A DNA stretch of 56,598 nt, taken from Pedobacter sp. ASV12 (GTDB taxonomy: Bacteria > Bacteroidota > Bacteroidia > Sphingobacteriales > Sphingobacteriaceae). The stretch spans positions 1 to 56,598 of the forward strand of contig NZ_JAELUC010000019.1 in the NCBI RefSeq assembly GCF_016429155.1. Direction: 5' to 3'. The notes below the pieces were generated by a model. The model saw only the letters and a program-made list of their open reading frames with translations. It was not told the DNA's origin and did no database searches. The translations under genes and the position numbers were made by a program. Below, piece by piece: positions 8,091 through 15,633 of the stretch (the stretch's first letter is position 1; every line of letters begins with the position of its first letter).

Positions 8091-9053
8091 ATGTCTACAC
8101 CGTATATTCCATGCCTAGATTTGGGCACCTACATTAATGGAAACGAGGAGCAACGCAAAAAGTTCTCCGACGAACTGGGAAGAGCCTTCAACGACTCGGG
8201 CTTTGTAACCATTACCAACCATGGCGTAAGTCAGGAATTGATTGACAAGCTGTACGAAAACATTAAAGCGGTTTTTGCCCTTCCGGTAGAAACCAAACGC
8301 AAATACGAAAAGCCTGAACTGGCCGGCCAGCGTGGCTACACCAGTGCAGGCAAGGAAACTGCAAAAGGCGCTAAAACTGCCGATTTGAAAGAGTTCTGGC
8401 AAATTGGCCAGGAAGTATCTGATGGGGATCCGATTAAAAAAGAATATCCTGATAATGAAGTGCTGGAGGAGTTGCCTGAATTTAACCAGGTTACCCGCGA
8501 AATTTATGTAAAGCTGGAAGAAAACGGCAAACACCTGTTAAGAGCCATTGCCACTTATTTAGGTTTGCCAATCGATTATTTTGACAAACATGTACACAAT
8601 GGTAACTCTATTTTAAGGGGTATCCATTATTTTCCTATCGAAAACCCCGATTCGTTGCCTGATGATGCGGTTCGTGCTGGTGCCCATGAGGATATTAACC
8701 TGATTACCTTGCTGATTGGTGCCAGTGCCGATGGACTTGAGGTATTGACCAGAAGCAACGAATGGTTGCCAATTAAGGCCCACCATACCGATATTGTGGT
8801 AAACGTTGGCGATATGTTGCAACGCTTAACCAATAACAAGCTGAAATCTACCACGCACAGGGTAGTTAATCCGCCAAGAGAGCTGATGAAGACCTCGCGT
8901 TTCTCGGTGCCATTCTTCTTGCATCCGCGTTCTGATATGGACTTGACCAGCTTGCCGTCAACCATTGATGCCGAGCACCCGAAAGTGTACAGCGATATGA
9001 CCGCAGGCGAGTATCTGGATGAGCGCTTGAGAGAAATTGGACTAAAAAAATAA
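8091..9053 (+). CDS. Isopenicillin-N-synthase-like Fe(II) oxygenase
   Basis: The protein has 320 residues, typical of the family. The N-terminal DIOX_N-type domain (about 1-120, FVTITNHGVSQELIDKLYEN) is followed by the jelly-roll oxygenase core. The iron ligands His199, Asp201 and His256 (AHED, STTHRV) and the likely 2-oxoglutarate-binding Arg270 (RFSVPFF) are all present. It should be a cytosolic 2-oxoglutarate/Fe(II) dioxygenase; the substrate is unknown and no biosynthetic neighbours are visible. The name refers to the fold only and no penicillin pathway is implied. Confidence 0.92.
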   Translation: MSTPYIPCLDLGTYINGNEEQRKKFSDELGRAFNDSGFVTITNHGVSQELIDKLYENIKAVFALPVETKRKYEKPELAGQRGYTSAGKETAKGAKTADLKEFWQIGQEVSDGDPIKKEYPDNEVLEELPEFNQVTREIYVKLEENGKHLLRAIATYLGLPIDYFDKHVHNGNSILRGIHYFPIENPDSLPDDAVRAGAHEDINLITLLIGASADGLEVLTRSNEWLPIKAHHTDIVVNVGDMLQRLTNNKLKSTTHRVVNPPRELMKTSRFSVPFFLHPRSDMDLTSLPSTIDAEHPKVYSDMTAGEYLDERLREIGLKK

Positions 9054-9069
9054 TCCATTCAAAAATAAA

Positions 9070-9105
9070 AAAGGCAGCTGTCTGAATAGTCAGCTGCCTT
9101 TTTTT
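9070..9105 (+). terminator. Intrinsic terminator
   Basis: A perfect 11-bp stem (9070-9080 with 9091-9101), a 10-base loop and a run of seven T. It sits between convergent genes and has an A-run on its left side, so it may act in both directions. Confidence 0.93.
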
Positions 9106-9133
9106 ATGGCGTAGATCTTGTGGCTCGACGATG

Positions 9134-9652
9134 CTAGTTTTGCAACAGGCTTCTAACCGATACTTGCGGAGTTTCGCCTTTGGGTACAATAAAAATAGCA
9201 TCGCTTTGCAGGGTTTGGCCGGCATCAAAATAATAGCCTGCCACTACGGTCATGGTTTGGCTCACAAATTTGCCGTCTTTGTCTTTGCCCGGATAAGTAA
9301 CCGTAATCATGTGCGCTTTCATGCCTACGTCTAGCTTTTTCGAAGTTAGCCTGGCACCAGTTGCATTTAAGCAGTTCAGTTCCACAATTTTGCTTTTAAG
9401 CGCTGCCGATAAGTCGCTCGCGGAAGCCAACCTGACGTTAAATGATTTTGGGCTGTTGTTTTTTACGGTGGCCACCACTTTGTAGCGGTCAAAGCTTTGG
9501 TCTTTTACCTCGATGCTTTCTTTGTTAATAATGTTGAAGGTTACGGAGATGCCGTTGAGGTCTAGGGTTTGGCCATCTTTAAGCTGCTGAGCCTTTGAAG
9601 CATTAATAAAGCCCGTAACCAGTAAGGCTAAAATAAAAACAGTCTTTTTCAT
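9134..9652 (-). CDS. Exported hypothetical protein, 172 aa
   Basis: A signal peptide (MKKTVFILALLVTGFINASKAQQ) is followed by a beta-rich domain with VVATVKNNSPKSFNVRLASASD and MKAHMITVTYPGKDKDGKFVS. The KNNSPKSF stretch resembles DUF4352-like immunoglobulin-fold extracellular domains, but this is only a resemblance. It follows the LytTR regulator gene by 85 bases on the same strand, so it might be the last gene of that group. Function unknown. Confidence 0.6.
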   Translation of the reverse strand: MKKTVFILALLVTGFINASKAQQLKDGQTLDLNGISVTFNIINKESIEVKDQSFDRYKVVATVKNNSPKSFNVRLASASDLSAALKSKIVELNCLNATGARLTSKKLDVGMKAHMITVTYPGKDKDGKFVSQTMTVVAGYYFDAGQTLQSDAIFIVPKGETPQVSVRSLLQN

Positions 9653-9737
9653 GAAGGGATGATTTTAAGGGTTGAAAAGGTAGTTGAAGATAAGCGTTTT
9701 TTATGATTTTTGCCACGCCTGTCCCAAAGCCTGCAAC

Positions 9738-10481
9738 TTAAATTTCAAAAGCCTTTCTGATTTCGTTGGCATAAGAACGGCTCGATTTTAGCCTGATTTC
9801 CTGTGCCCCCTTCATGATAAATACAAAAGCGCCATTAAAGCTTCGCCTGATTTCGGCAACCTGATTGTTGTTGATGATGATGCTCCGGTGTATGCGCATA
9901 AAATCTTCGCCCAATTTTTCTTCCAGCGCTTTTAACGTAAAATCGGTAATGTATTTTTTGTGGTCGTTGGTATAGATGAAAACATATTTCTCATCGGCTT
10001 CCACGTAATTGATGTCGGCTATTTTGATTAATACAAAACGCTCGCCAATTTGCAGGCTCAGCGTAGTCGCTTTTTTGGCGGGTTCGTTAAACGCAAGTTG
10101 CCTGATGGCCTCAAAGTCGTTTTTAATGACGTTTTTCTGTAGTTTCTGAATGGTTTTTGCCAACCGGTCTGCTTCAATGGGCTTTAACAAATAGTCGATG
10201 GAGTTTTCTTCAAAAGCCCTAATGGCATATTGATCGTAGGCCGTCGCAAAAATAACGATGGGGTGGAACTCCAATTTGTCGAGCATCTCAAAGCCATTGA
10301 GCATGGGCATTTCGATATCCAGGAAAATAACATCGGGCTTTAAGAGGTTGATCAGTTCGGCCCCTTCTTCGCCGTTGGCGGCTTCGCCTATAATGACGAT
10401 AGCATCGGTATAAGCAGCCAGCAACCTGCGCAGTCGGCTTCTGGCTAGGGGTTCGTCGTCTATGATTAAGGTTTTAAACAT
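9738..10481 (-). CDS. LytTR-family response regulator
   Basis: The 247-residue protein has a receiver domain (about 1-120) with the acidic pair in LIIDDEP, the phosphoacceptor Asp in DVIFLDIEMP, and the conserved Lys in LLKPIEADRL. The C-terminal LytTR DNA-binding domain (about 145-245) includes INYVEADEKYVFIY and FMRIHRSIIINNN. The gene overlaps the sensor kinase gene by 8 bases, so the two are translationally coupled partners. The target is likely to include its own operon, including the TonB receptor gene, but no binding site was identified. Confidence 0.95.
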   Translation of the reverse strand: MFKTLIIDDEPLARSRLRRLLAAYTDAIVIIGEAANGEEGAELINLLKPDVIFLDIEMPMLNGFEMLDKLEFHPIVIFATAYDQYAIRAFEENSIDYLLKPIEADRLAKTIQKLQKNVIKNDFEAIRQLAFNEPAKKATTLSLQIGERFVLIKIADINYVEADEKYVFIYTNDHKKYITDFTLKALEEKLGEDFMRIHRSIIINNNQVAEIRRSFNGAFVFIMKGAQEIRLKSSRSYANEIRKAFEI

Positions 10482-11532
10482 GGGCTAAAGGTATTTTAAT
10501 CTGAACCATTTTTTGAGGACTGTTGATGAGCTCCACTTTGCCATGGGCCCCATAGAGCAGCTGTATTTTGTCGAAAGTGCTTTGCAAGCCATATCCCAAC
10601 ACTAAATCGGAGGCAAAAGGTTGGCCGTTATCGGCTACTTGAATAACCAAATCAGTAACCTCGGCAAAAACATCAACTGCTAAGCGGCCGTTTGCGGCGT
10701 TGTATTTGAGGCCGTGTTTTAAGGCATTCTCTACCAAAGGCTGGATCAAAAACCTGGGAATTTTAGTCGTATATAACCCGGCTCCAATGTTGACCTCAAA
10801 GGTAACCCTGTTTCCAAAACGTATCTTTTCTATTTCGAGGTAAAGGCTAAGCAATTCGGCTTCTTCCCTAATGCTCACCAGGTTTTCTTGGCTCTGGTTA
10901 ATGCTGTAACGGAAAAGCTTGGAGAGCTTAATGGTCATTTCTTCGGCCTGATCTGGATTGTCTTTGATAAGGCCTGCAATAGAATTTAAGGCATTATATA
11001 AAAAATGCGGATTGATCTTCGCCTGCAGGGCCTCTAGTTCGGCATTCGACCTCAACTCGTTCATTTTATGCAACTCGAGCTCTTTTTGGTTCAGCTTGTT
11101 TGCCTGAAGGGCTTTCCGGTAAATGTCTACATAAATGAGCGTACAAACCACCAATACCAAAATTGAATCGAAGAGATAGTCTTTGGTGTGTGGAAACTGG
11201 CTTTCCCAGTTGTAAAAATAGCCCAGCACCAAATAGGTCAGTTCTACGGCGATAATCATGCCCGCAAAACTAATCAGGTAATAGATCGTAAAATTGCGCC
11301 ATACGTTTTCCCAGTTGCGCAATAGCTTGGTAGAGGTAGCAAAATGGACCATGTTGGCAATGGTGAGCGAAATGCTGGTGCTAAAGGTGAGACTGGCAAT
11401 AAGGTATTCGATAGGTTTTAAGGCATTAGCTATAGCCGATTGCGTAACATAGACCAAAAGTCCAAGCACAAGGCCAATGAGGCCATATTTGATATTGGTT
11501 CGCAACCAGCTTTTTCTGCACCGGGTTAACAT
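10474..11532 (-). CDS. LytS/YehU-type sensor histidine kinase
   Basis: The 352-residue protein starts at the ATG at 11532; an upstream Met at 11598 would overlap the previous gene by 46 bases and add a non-membrane tail. Four membrane helices (about residues 13-140) are followed by a coiled linker and a His_kinase domain. The phosphoacceptor lies in INPHFLYNALNSIAGLI, and the ATPase has VENALKHGLKYN and GYGLQSTFDKI. No extracellular sensory domain is visible, so the signal is probably sensed in or at the membrane. It pairs with the overlapping LytTR regulator. Confidence 0.95.
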   Translation of the reverse strand: MLTRCRKSWLRTNIKYGLIGLVLGLLVYVTQSAIANALKPIEYLIASLTFSTSISLTIANMVHFATSTKLLRNWENVWRNFTIYYLISFAGMIIAVELTYLVLGYFYNWESQFPHTKDYLFDSILVLVVCTLIYVDIYRKALQANKLNQKELELHKMNELRSNAELEALQAKINPHFLYNALNSIAGLIKDNPDQAEEMTIKLSKLFRYSINQSQENLVSIREEAELLSLYLEIEKIRFGNRVTFEVNIGAGLYTTKIPRFLIQPLVENALKHGLKYNAANGRLAVDVFAEVTDLVIQVADNGQPFASDLVLGYGLQSTFDKIQLLYGAHGKVELINSPQKMVQIKIPLAHV

Positions 11533-11552
11533 ATTGCAAATTGGCGATTTTT

Positions 11553-12191
11553 TTAAAGATATTGGGCTAATAATTGTGCAGTTCTTGCCATGCCCCAATT
11601 GGGCGATAAATCGTTTGCGGGCTTAAATGCCTCAAATTTTTGTTTGGCCATTTCTAAAATGGGTTTGGCGACGGCCTTTCCGCCTCCAAAATTTTCTGGC
11701 GTGTAAAATGTATTCTGTCCCTTGATGAGGTAAATGCGCGGGTTTTCCGGATTAAGCGCCTGTGCTTTTTCCAATGCCGCTTTAGAAGCGGCCACAAAAT
11801 GGAGACGGTTCATCGGGTCGATAGATACTTTCATGTACTGCACATAACCACGTAAGGCATAAACTTCGTCGTTGCTGCCGGTTATCTTTTCGGCTTTGTC
11901 CAGCAATTGAAGCGCAAGGTCGAAAAAAGCATCCTTCTCTTTGGCATTGGCTTCGCTCAAGCCGCCCATCAAGTTGGCATAAGAGGCGTAATACAAAGGC
12001 AGCCAAGCCTTGGGCTCGGCATCGGCAATTCTGTTAAACGCGGCAGCCTGGGTAATAAAATCGCTCTTTTCCTGTGCTTTGTTTAGCAGGGCAATCGCAT
12101 TTTGCATGGCCTTCACATAAGGTGTGTTTTGGGCTTTGGCTAGGGTTGTAAAAGCCAATAAGCTGAATAAAATGATCAGGTTTTTCATCAT
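11553..12191 (-). CDS. Exported TPR-like protein
   Basis: The 212-residue protein has a signal peptide (MMKNLIILFSLLAFTTLAKAQ) and then helical pairs with TPR character: AIALLNKAQEKSDFITQAAAFNRIADAEP, AFFDLALQLLDKAEKITGSNDEVYALRGYV, and AALEKAQALNPENPRIYLIKGQNTFYTPENFGGGKAVA. Similar proteins often sit beside TonB receptors in Bacteroidota, with unproven periplasmic roles. It lies 26 bases after the receptor gene and 20 bases before the kinase start, so a shared transcript is likely. Confidence 0.75.
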   Translation of the reverse strand: MMKNLIILFSLLAFTTLAKAQNTPYVKAMQNAIALLNKAQEKSDFITQAAAFNRIADAEPKAWLPLYYASYANLMGGLSEANAKEKDAFFDLALQLLDKAEKITGSNDEVYALRGYVQYMKVSIDPMNRLHFVAASKAALEKAQALNPENPRIYLIKGQNTFYTPENFGGGKAVAKPILEMAKQKFEAFKPANDLSPNWGMARTAQLLAQYL

Positions 12192-12217
12192 GATTTGATT
12201 TTTGGTAAGTGAGTGGT

Positions 12218-14341
12218 TTAGTTGTAAAAAGTATTGTCGCCTATGGTGATGATCAGGCCCAGTATGATATTTCTTTTGGTTGAGGGCGTAATGGGCGTCC
12301 GGACAGTTCCGTCGGCGGTATAGTTATAGCCGTATATTTGTCGAAGACCCAAAACATTGCCCACATTTACATAAACTACCGCCAGTTGCTTGAACAAGGT
12401 GGTGATGTAGTTCGCATTTACGCTGATGTCGTGGTAATTCGGACTTTTATCTGCCAAAAAATGCGGGTTTTTGGGGTTGTAATAGGTCCTTCCGGTGGCA
12501 AAAACATAGCCGGCATTAAGCTGGGTCTTGATATCGCCGAAGTATTTTCTGTAAAAGATATTAAAGGTATGTTTAGAGGCAAAGCCTGGTGTGGCCAATG
12601 TAGGGTAGTCCAGGTAGTTTCTTTTGGTGTCGAGAAACGAGTAGCCAATGCGGTATTCGGAATCCTTCATGCTTTCTTTGTCCCGCCAAAACAAGTCAAA
12701 GCCTTTGGCATAGCCATCTCCGTTGTTGTTGAAAAGGCCATCCGCCGTTTTGATTAAATGGCCATAGGCTTTAAAATAGGCTTCGAATCTGAAGTTATAG
12801 CCCGATTTTTTGTATTCGAAATTCCCTACGTAACTGTCGGCGGTTTGGAAATCTAATTTTGAACGCAACAAGTATTCATCGGCTGGCGATTGGAAATAAC
12901 GGCCATAACCGAGGCCAGCTTGCGTGTAACTGTTCAGTTTATAGGTGCACGAAATTCTTGGAGAGAGGTTGGATTTTGCCAGATAGGAAGAGTATTCGCC
13001 CCTTAATCCGGCCCGAATGGCCAATTTTCTGCTCAGGTATAGGTCTGTTTCTGCAAAAACGGCAGACAATTGGTCTTGGTAGCTTCGAGATAGCCCGTTG
13101 AGCGATTCTCCCCGATTGGTATAAAATGTTTCAGCCCCAAAACGGATCAAAGATAATTTGCCGACATTGTGTATTGCAACGGCACGCAATTGCAGCAATT
13201 GGTCTAAACGCTGTACATTTCCAAGCTGTATTTTGATGTCATCTTTGGTGTAGCTGTAAGCAATGCCGGTTTCTAATCTCCATAACGGCGATAGTGCATC
13301 TTGATAAGTGGTATTGAGGTAGGAATTTTTATTGTGTACGACCGCAAAATCATTCATGCTGTTTGGGGTGGCGCGGTTTAGCCCGAGTTTCGAATCGCTG
13401 TAGTCCATATAGTATTTGAACATGCCGGTTTCGCCAATGCGGTGCATAAATTGGGCACCTATGGCTGCTGTTGCCGGGGGCTTGATCCAGTCTATTTGCG
13501 AGGGGTTTAAGTAAGTATAGTTTGGTTTAAGGTTATAATAGCTGCCTGTTAAAACCAGTCCGCTGTTTTTTAAGTTGATGTTTTGCTGGGCTTCAACACC
13601 TACCGAAAGCAAGCGGAGTGTGGTGCTTGTTTTTTCGGGGATGTTATTGGTTTGGAGCGATAAAACAGAAGACAGTGCCTGCCCAAACTGTGCCGCATAG
13701 CCACTTGTAGAAAAATCGGTACTCCTAAAGTTGAAAGCCGATAAACGGGCCCGCGATGAGAGCCCCTGCACCTGGGCATTGATGGGATTTTTCATGAGCA
13801 TGCCATCGATAAAAGTTTTGGTTTCTGCGGTAGAGCCTCCGCGAACCAGCAGGCCGCTTTCGCCAAAAGCCATTTGTGCGCCGGGCAGGGTTTGCATGGC
13901 GCCAAAGATATCGGCGGCCATGCCCGGCGTTGTGGCAATATCGAGGGCGTTTAACGAAATTCCTTTTCCCTGAATGCCCGAAACGAAGCTTCCTATGCCA
14001 ATGGTCACGGTATTCAACGAATTTGATTTTTCGGTTAAGCGGAATTGCAATGAGTCAACAGGTTTGTTTAGATCAACCGTCAGGCTATCGGTTTCGTAAC
14101 CCATTGCCTTAACCAATAGGGTTTTAAGGCCTCTTTCGCTGGTTGTAAAATGGAATTTTCCCGTACTGTCGGCCGTCGTGCCATCATAGCTGCCCTTAAT
14201 GCCAACAGAAGCAAAAGGAACGGCTTTATGAGTAATGGTTGTAACATTTCCCTTAATCCTAACTTGAGCGGCCGAGTTGCCAGGTGTCCATAAGGAAATA
14301 GGCAAGAAGCTGAGCAAAAAGTAAAGCCTTTGACATTTCAT
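12218..14341 (-). CDS. TonB-dependent outer-membrane receptor
   Basis: The 707-residue protein has a signal peptide and then a carboxypeptidase-like regulatory domain (about 27-110, VRIKGNVTTITHKAVPFASVGIKG). The plug follows (about 125-230, with LPGAQMAFGESGLLVRGGSTAETKTFIDGMLM) and then the barrel. The end NIILGLIITIGDNTFYN is slightly extended past the usual terminal aromatic. No SusD partner is adjacent, which argues against a classical glycan-utilisation locus; siderophore, metal or peptide uptake is possible. It is the first gene of a group with a TPR protein and a LytS/LytTR pair. Confidence 0.9.
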   Translation of the reverse strand: MKCQRLYFLLSFLPISLWTPGNSAAQVRIKGNVTTITHKAVPFASVGIKGSYDGTTADSTGKFHFTTSERGLKTLLVKAMGYETDSLTVDLNKPVDSLQFRLTEKSNSLNTVTIGIGSFVSGIQGKGISLNALDIATTPGMAADIFGAMQTLPGAQMAFGESGLLVRGGSTAETKTFIDGMLMKNPINAQVQGLSSRARLSAFNFRSTDFSTSGYAAQFGQALSSVLSLQTNNIPEKTSTTLRLLSVGVEAQQNINLKNSGLVLTGSYYNLKPNYTYLNPSQIDWIKPPATAAIGAQFMHRIGETGMFKYYMDYSDSKLGLNRATPNSMNDFAVVHNKNSYLNTTYQDALSPLWRLETGIAYSYTKDDIKIQLGNVQRLDQLLQLRAVAIHNVGKLSLIRFGAETFYTNRGESLNGLSRSYQDQLSAVFAETDLYLSRKLAIRAGLRGEYSSYLAKSNLSPRISCTYKLNSYTQAGLGYGRYFQSPADEYLLRSKLDFQTADSYVGNFEYKKSGYNFRFEAYFKAYGHLIKTADGLFNNNGDGYAKGFDLFWRDKESMKDSEYRIGYSFLDTKRNYLDYPTLATPGFASKHTFNIFYRKYFGDIKTQLNAGYVFATGRTYYNPKNPHFLADKSPNYHDISVNANYITTLFKQLAVVYVNVGNVLGLRQIYGYNYTADGTVRTPITPSTKRNIILGLIITIGDNTFYN

Positions 14342-14423
14342 GCCTCAAATTTGGCGCTGAAGAGGCTTTTTGCACAGCGATTTCCGACGAGCGGTTGTTT
14401 TTTAGCGACGAGTTGCTGTGGTG

Positions 14424-14696
14424 TTATAAAAAATCCTGGGGCAGCTTTTCCAGAGCAATGGCGATCTGTATCAGTTGAAACAAGGAAATTTTGGTTTCCC
14501 CGCTTTCAAGTTTTTGGTAACTGCCCAGACTTAGCCCTAGTTTATAGGCCATAAAGGCCTGGCTGTATTTCTTCTCCGTTCTAAAACTGTTTATTTTGTG
14601 TGGTTTAAATGCCTTCATTTCGTTGGCACTTAGTAATGCGGCATGACGGATGATTTTTAGCTCATTGATCTTTGGTTGTTTTGATTCTAATGGCAT
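14424..14696 (-). CDS. XRE-family helix-turn-helix regulator, 90 aa
   Basis: The XRE/Cro DNA-binding domain covers residues 37-90 (FRTEKKYSQAFMAYKLGL, SYQKLESGETKISLFQLIQIA) and ends exactly at the protein's C-terminus, leaving no effector domain. A 35-residue N-terminal extension of unknown role precedes it. It matches the upstream neighbour at 30 of 50 aligned residues without gaps, so the two are diverged tandem copies 11 bases apart. Likely a regulator of a nearby promoter; the GG-leader peptide gene at 15312 is a natural candidate target. Confidence 0.8.
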   Translation of the reverse strand: MPLESKQPKINELKIIRHAALLSANEMKAFKPHKINSFRTEKKYSQAFMAYKLGLSLGSYQKLESGETKISLFQLIQIAIALEKLPQDFL

Positions 14697-14707
14697 AAAA
14701 ATAAGGT

Positions 14708-15097
14708 TTAGGTAGAAGGCTGCTGGAGTTTTGCAAAAGCCAACTGACGCTTCAAATTTTCGATTTCGTCATCTTTTGTTTTTAATTTAAGTTCAAGTTC
14801 TTCTATCCACTTTGCTTGTTGAAGAATGATTTTCTCGATAAAATTAAATTGCTTATGGTGCTGTAAGACCGTGTCTTTGATAGGGACGTTTTTTTCAGGG
14901 CAGTCTAAAAAATCTTCTATTTTTTTTTCCAAAATGATTGCAATCTGGGCCAATCGGTCTAAAGTAATCTTTACATCGCCAGTTTCTATTTTTTGATAGG
15001 CGCTTTGGGTGATGCCCAGTTTATTGGCTACAAAGGCTTGAGAATAGCATTTTTCATCTCTATACCTCCGCATAATTCCGCTCTTTATCGTTCTCAT
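14708..15097 (-). CDS. XRE-family regulator with C-terminal coiled coil
   Basis: The 129-residue protein has an XRE domain at about residues 10-64 (YRDEKCYSQAFVANKLGI, SAYQKIETGDVKITLDRLAQIA) and a C-terminal charged coiled coil (about 95-122, WIEELELKLKTKDDEIENLKRQL) suited to dimerisation. A Met at residue 9 (15073) is an alternative start. It is divergent from the GG-leader peptide gene across a 214-base intergenic region and in tandem with its paralogue, so control of that peptide gene is a reasonable inference. Confidence 0.85.
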   Translation of the reverse strand: MRTIKSGIMRRYRDEKCYSQAFVANKLGITQSAYQKIETGDVKITLDRLAQIAIILEKKIEDFLDCPEKNVPIKDTVLQHHKQFNFIEKIILQQAKWIEELELKLKTKDDEIENLKRQLAFAKLQQPST

Positions 15098-15311
15098 CTT
15101 TTTCGGTTTAATCAGGTGTTATAAGAATTGACAATCTGCTAGCCGAAAACGGGGGATAAATTCATTCTTTATGCCAATAAAATTATTCCGTTATTTTTTC
15201 GCTTTGGGAGCCGGTACTTCTAAATTTAGCTTATCCGTCAGTACATGGTGATTGATAAAGCTTAGCAAACCCGGCTAAAAGAGGTTTGACCAAACTAAAA
15301 CAACTTTAACG

Positions 15312-15557
15312 ATGAAAAAAATGAATTTGCTCAGCAAAGCTGAAATGAAAATGGTATTAGGTGGAGATGATCCGGGCTCTTTTGAGATAGGAGGCGGCGG
15401 TAAGATTTGGATGGCGTGTCGTACGGCGGATGGCAGTTTGATCGACGATTCGTTCGAGGTATCTGATTGCAGTCCTTCCAATTGGGACGGCTATTGTGCG
15501 AATAAAAGTGGTTATAATAAAAAAACATCAACCTGCGGCGGTATTGGAGGCGGGTAA
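15312..15557 (+). CDS. Double-glycine leader peptide (bacteriocin/RiPP-precursor-like)
   Basis: This 81-residue peptide has a textbook GG leader: residues 1-18 contain LLSKAEMKMVLGG, with predicted cleavage after Gly17-Gly18. The 63-residue product has four cysteines (36, 53, 62, 75), a GGGG run near its start and a GGIGGG end. Similar leaders define Bacteroidota natural-product precursor families processed by peptidase-containing ABC exporters. No exporter or modifying enzyme is present in this window, so it would have to act in trans. It sits between divergent XRE regulators and a strong hairpin. Activity is unknown. Confidence 0.7.
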   Translation: MKKMNLLSKAEMKMVLGGDDPGSFEIGGGGKIWMACRTADGSLIDDSFEVSDCSPSNWDGYCANKSGYNKKTSTCGGIGGG

Positions 15558-15583
15558 TTTCAACAATATCAACTTCTATTGCA

Positions 15584-15620
15584 GGCCAATTTATAGCATA
15601 ATAAATGCTATAAATTGGCC
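15584..15620. terminator. Perfect 16-bp hairpin after the GG-leader peptide gene
   Basis: Arms 15584-15599 and 15605-15620 are perfectly complementary over 16 bp with a 5-base AATAA loop, then a T-rich stretch (ATTTTGATTTTTA) on the plus strand. It is best read as a terminator for the peptide gene and may also block read-through from the convergent gene that ends at 15634. The AT-rich middle and long perfect stem are unusual compared with the other terminators here. Confidence 0.75.
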
Positions 15621-15633
15621 ATTTTGATTTTTA

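Noticed and set aside
8091..9053. Isopenicillin N synthase as sign of a beta-lactam antibiotic cluster
   Set aside because: The match is to the wide IPNS-like oxygenase family; there is no ACV synthetase or other biosynthetic gene near.
12218..14341. TonB receptor as part of a SusC/SusD polysaccharide locus
   Set aside because: No SusD-like gene or glycoside hydrolase adjoins it, and the protein is shorter than SusC proteins.
14424..15097. XRE pair as antitoxins of a toxin-antitoxin system
   Set aside because: No toxin-like ORF is adjacent on the same strand; the only neighbour is the divergent GG-leader peptide, which has an export signal.
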